From: an uncultured Blastocatellia bacterium
GTDB taxonomy: Bacteria > Acidobacteriota > Blastocatellia > Chloracidobacteriales > Chloracidobacteriaceae
DNA: 46,568 bases
Assembly (NCBI GenBank): GCA_937934745.1
Contig: CALGZC010000031.1
Span: 1-46,568 of the forward strand
Reading direction: 5' to 3'
Position 1 is the first letter of the stretch, and the number at the start of each line of letters is the position of its first letter. Positions 43,684-46,568 of the stretch are shown in pieces. The notes under the pieces were generated by a model. The model worked only from the letters and a program-made list of their open reading frames with translations, was not told the DNA's origin and made no database searches. Made by a program: the position numbers and the translations under genes.

Positions 43684-46518
43684 CTAGAGGCTTTCCGCGC
43701 AAAGCGCGCGAACTGTCTGCGCCAGGTCCTGCCGTTGGCGATTGGCTTCGGCAATGTCTCCGGCCCGTTCGAGGGCTTTGATCAGCAACGGCGTCAGATA
43801 CAGCGTGTCCAAGCTTGGCTGCGCCAGCGCGCGCCGCGCCCACGCCGCCGCCCGGCGCGGACTGGCCAGCTCCGGCGCTTCATCGCCGAGATAAATCGTT
43901 GCCGCCAGAGCGCAAGCTGCGTGGTCGGCCTGCGCGGTGGCGTTTTGCGCCAGCCACTGCGCCAGGCTGGATTGCGCTTGTTGCGCGCCTTTGAGGTCAT
44001 TCATCTGGCGGCGCGCGAGCGCGAGCGCGAGCCAGTAACGGACCCGTTGGGCGCTGTCGGTCAGGGAATCCAGCTCGCCTTCGAGCTTCTGCTCTGCCGC
44101 GCGCGCCAGGCTGGCTTGCCCGCGCTGCGCCGCCAGCCGCATCAGGTTGAGCAGCGTGTCACGGTATAGGTGCTCTGCCTCCCGCGCGTTGTAATCGGCT
44201 ATCTTTTGCGTCAAACGCTCAATCCGTCGCCACTGCGCGAGCGCGGCTTCGGTCTGTCCGGCCGCTTCCTCCATGGCGGCGAAGCGACCAAGGAGGGAAA
44301 CCATATCAAACAGCAGTTCCCGATTGTCCTGGTCTTCGGCCGCCAGCGCCTCGAATTGCTTGAGCGCTTCCCCAAACCAAGCGCGCGCTGCCGCATAGCG
44401 GCGCAGCCGGCCGTTCAGTTCCGCCTGATCGACCAGGCTGTCAATGACCGACCGCCGCCGCTCGACCGAACCCGGCTGCGCCGCTGCCAGTTGCTGCCGC
44501 ATTTCGAGCGCATGCTGATGCATTGCCCAGGCTTGCTGGTACGCTCGCTCCGCCTCGGTCGCCAGCCCCGCCCGTTCGGCCAGTAGGCCAAGGTTGAGCA
44601 GGCAGTACACTTTGCGCTGCCTGACCGCGGCGAGCTTCTGGCGGTAGCAGGATGCCGCCCCAGTCGCGCCGGCCAACGGCTCAAGCCGGCGCTGCGCCAC
44701 GGTAAAGCTCTGGAGCGCCGCACCGACAGCGCCCTGCATGTGATGCCAGTCGCCTTCGAGGATGGCCGCCGTCGCGGCGAGGTACTGTGTCTCAGGGTCG
44801 GCGGAGCGCGTCTGCGCGACGCTTTGGCGAAGCGCTTGCATGCGATCCAAGTGCAAACGGGCCGCCGCGAAATCGCCCAGGCGATACATCAGCAACTCGG
44901 CCAGTCGCTCATGACCGATACTCAGCTCCCGTTGGCAGGCGATGTCATCCGGCCGCGCCTGATGCGCCTTTTCTAACCACCGCAATCCCTGGTCATAGCT
45001 CTTTCGCGCTCCCGACACGTCGGCAAGATTTGGCGTGTACGGCCGCCCCTGGACTTCGCCGACGCGAAGGTAGGCGCGCCCCAGCTCGCGGTAAAATCCC
45101 GGGTCCGCGCCGGCTTCCTGGCTGAGCCGGTCAAGGTAGCCAAGCGTCTGCTGAACGAGCAGGCCGCGCGTCCCCGTCGAGCGGGGGAGCTGCGCGATGG
45201 CGTCCTGCAGCTCAAAGACATTCGACCGCGCCAGTTGCCAGATTTCCTGAAAGCGCCGCTCGGCCTGCGCCTGCGCCTGACGCGCCACCCGGGCCTGCTG
45301 CCGCGAGATAGCCGCCGCCGCCGCCAGCGCCGTGACGAGCGCCAGCGTGAGCGCCACCGTCAGGCGGTGCCGGCGCAGAAACTTCCGCAGCCGGTAGCGC
45401 GCCGAAGCGCCGCGCGCCAAGACTGGCCAGCCCTGCAAATATCGCCCGATGTCGGCGGCAAGCTGTTCCGCCGAAGCGTAGCGCGCCGGCGGATCCTTGT
45501 GCATGGCGCGCAGGATAATGGCGTCCAGGTCGCCCGCGAGTTGGCGGTTGCGCGCGGCGACGCTCGGCAGCTTGGGCGCGGACTGCTGAATCTGGCATTC
45601 CAGCGACGGCTGCCCCTCGGCGGCCTGAAAGGGCAGGCAGCCGGTCAAAAGCTCGTAGAGAACAACGCCCAGCGAATATACATCCGAGGCCGTGGTCACC
45701 GGCTCGCCCCGAACCTGCTCTGGACTGGCGTAGGGAAGCGTCATGGCGCGCTGGATGGTGGTCACGCGCGGCTGCGGGCCTTGCTCCTGTTCGGCGAGGA
45801 GCTTCGCGATGCCGAAATCAATCAGCTTTGGCGCGCCGTCCTCCGTGACGAGAATGTTGCTTGGCTTGAGGTCGCGGTGGACGACCAGATTCTGGTGCGC
45901 AGAGTGAACGGCGTCGCACACGAGCTGGAACAGCTCCAGCCGCTGCCGAATCGTCAGGGAATGCCGATCGCTATAGGTCGTGATGGGGACGCCCGGCACA
46001 TACTCCATGACAAAGAAGGGCAACCCGGCGTCGGTCGCGCCCCCGTCGAGCAGGCGCGCGATATGCGGATGCTCCAGGCGCGCCAGAATCATCCGCTCCA
46101 CGCGCAAGCGCCGCTTGAGAAAATCGGCATCGGCCGCGTATTGGTTGACGACTTTGATGGCGACTTGCTTTTCAAAGGCTTCGTCATCCCGGACGCCCAG
46201 ATACACGGCGCCCATGCCGCCGGCGCCCAGCTCGCGGACCAGGCGGTAGCTGCCGATTTTGCTGCCCGCCAAAGACGCCGACCCCTGCGCGGCCAGCGCG
46301 CGCAGGGCGTAGCCGAACAGCGGCGAGGATTTGAAGCTCCAGGAGGCTTCGTCCGCCTCGTATGTCTCCAACAGCGCCAGGACTTCCTGACTCAGGCTCG
46401 GATGGTCGCCGCAGGCGGCGGCGATGAAGTCGCGCCGCGCCGCCGGCGACAACTCAATCGCCTCTTGCAACAGGGCGTGAATGCGCGCCCAGCGTTCGTC
46501 CGACAAATCGTTGGCCAT
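43684..46518 (-). CDS. Membrane Ser/Thr protein kinase with TPR-like C-terminal region
   Basis: A 944-residue PknB-type kinase. After an N-terminal helical region (1-85), the kinase domain (about 90-370) has the glycine loop GAGGMGAVYLG, Lys122 (VAIKVV), Glu141, HRDLKPSN with Asp216, DFG with Asp234 and an APE-like SPEQ. A single membrane helix (about 386-404) precedes a long helical region with several TPR-like repeats, for example AERAYQQAWAMHQHALEMRQ. This N-lobe extension, kinase, membrane helix and TPR order is common in Acidobacteria and relatives. GGAGG lies 10 bases before the ATG at 46518. It is convergent with hpnE. The substrate is unknown. Confidence 0.92.
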   Translation of the reverse strand: MANDLSDERWARIHALLQEAIELSPAARRDFIAAACGDHPSLSQEVLALLETYEADEASWSFKSSPLFGYALRALAAQGSASLAGSKIGSYRLVRELGAGGMGAVYLGVRDDEAFEKQVAIKVVNQYAADADFLKRRLRVERMILARLEHPHIARLLDGGATDAGLPFFVMEYVPGVPITTYSDRHSLTIRQRLELFQLVCDAVHSAHQNLVVHRDLKPSNILVTEDGAPKLIDFGIAKLLAEQEQGPQPRVTTIQRAMTLPYASPEQVRGEPVTTASDVYSLGVVLYELLTGCLPFQAAEGQPSLECQIQQSAPKLPSVAARNRQLAGDLDAIILRAMHKDPPARYASAEQLAADIGRYLQGWPVLARGASARYRLRKFLRRHRLTVALTLALVTALAAAAAISRQQARVARQAQAQAERRFQEIWQLARSNVFELQDAIAQLPRSTGTRGLLVQQTLGYLDRLSQEAGADPGFYRELGRAYLRVGEVQGRPYTPNLADVSGARKSYDQGLRWLEKAHQARPDDIACQRELSIGHERLAELLMYRLGDFAAARLHLDRMQALRQSVAQTRSADPETQYLAATAAILEGDWHHMQGAVGAALQSFTVAQRRLEPLAGATGAASCYRQKLAAVRQRKVYCLLNLGLLAERAGLATEAERAYQQAWAMHQHALEMRQQLAAAQPGSVERRRSVIDSLVDQAELNGRLRRYAAARAWFGEALKQFEALAAEDQDNRELLFDMVSLLGRFAAMEEAAGQTEAALAQWRRIERLTQKIADYNAREAEHLYRDTLLNLMRLAAQRGQASLARAAEQKLEGELDSLTDSAQRVRYWLALALARRQMNDLKGAQQAQSSLAQWLAQNATAQADHAACALAATIYLGDEAPELASPRRAAAWARRALAQPSLDTLYLTPLLIKALERAGDIAEANRQRQDLAQTVRALCAESL

Positions 46519-46568
46519 GGGGGGACGGCCTCCGTTGCCAGTCGCGGCAAGCGCCCGCCTGTCCTCAG

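Overview
The window is about 46.6 kb of mostly GC-rich (roughly 60% by eye) bacterial chromosome. It carries housekeeping genes in tight, overlapping operons, a large TPR-bearing Ser/Thr kinase, CYTH-CHAD and HEAT-repeat proteins, a hopanoid-type HpnE and a SUF operon. This mix fits Acidobacteriota, possibly a Chloracidobacterium-like organism, but that placement is inference from gene style only; no rRNA or tRNA gene was found.

Layout. (1) 1-4.8 kb: the start of an unidentified gene at the left edge, a metallophosphoesterase, purK, and facing them a DUF3810 Zn-protease-like membrane protein, a phasin-like coiled-coil gene and a zinc-ribbon/CBS protein. (2) 5.1-12.8 kb, minus strand: a long compact gene string (TPR lipoprotein-like, beta-propeller, M50 protease, scpA, scpB, thioesterase, rluB, pfk, pyrD), many joined by 4-bp ATGA overlaps. 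(3) 12.9-16.0 kb, minus strand: a Sia-type signalling cluster (SiaC/DUF1987, GGDEF cyclase, SiaB kinase, histidine kinase) in which cyclase and histidine kinase share an N-terminal stalk. (4) 16.3-18.0 kb: a decayed AT-richer IS607-type element (serine recombinase plus TnpB remnants). (5) 18.3-24.9 kb: a cupin-XRE regulator divergent from an Rrf2 Fe-S regulator followed by sufBCDSU. (6) 25.1-33.3 kb: an OpuC/EgtU-type transporter with permease and binding protein fused, aat, a DUF167 gene, an FGE-domain protein, a HEAT protein and a CYTH-CHAD protein. (7) 33.3-35.3 kb: a strongly structured intergenic region and a TPR-ankyrin protein.

(8) 35.8-39.4 kb is the most notable part: an AT-rich island on the minus strand encoding a PD-(D/E)XK nuclease interrupted by one in-frame TGA, a Dam-type adenine methyltransferase starting one base after the nuclease stop, and a long prokaryotic Argonaute with an apparently complete DEDD catalytic tetrad and a MID 5'-phosphate pocket motif. 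An attC-like imperfect hairpin, with the methyltransferase stop codon inside its first core, lies between methyltransferase and Argonaute. The working hypothesis is a composite defence module in which a GATC-type methylase/nuclease pair and an Argonaute were assembled side by side, perhaps by cassette capture.

(9) 40.0-46.5 kb: ackA, a small lipoprotein, a Kbp-like BON-LysM protein, hpnE (its start codon abuts a terminator-like hairpin) and a 944-residue membrane Ser/Thr kinase with TPR-like C-terminal region.
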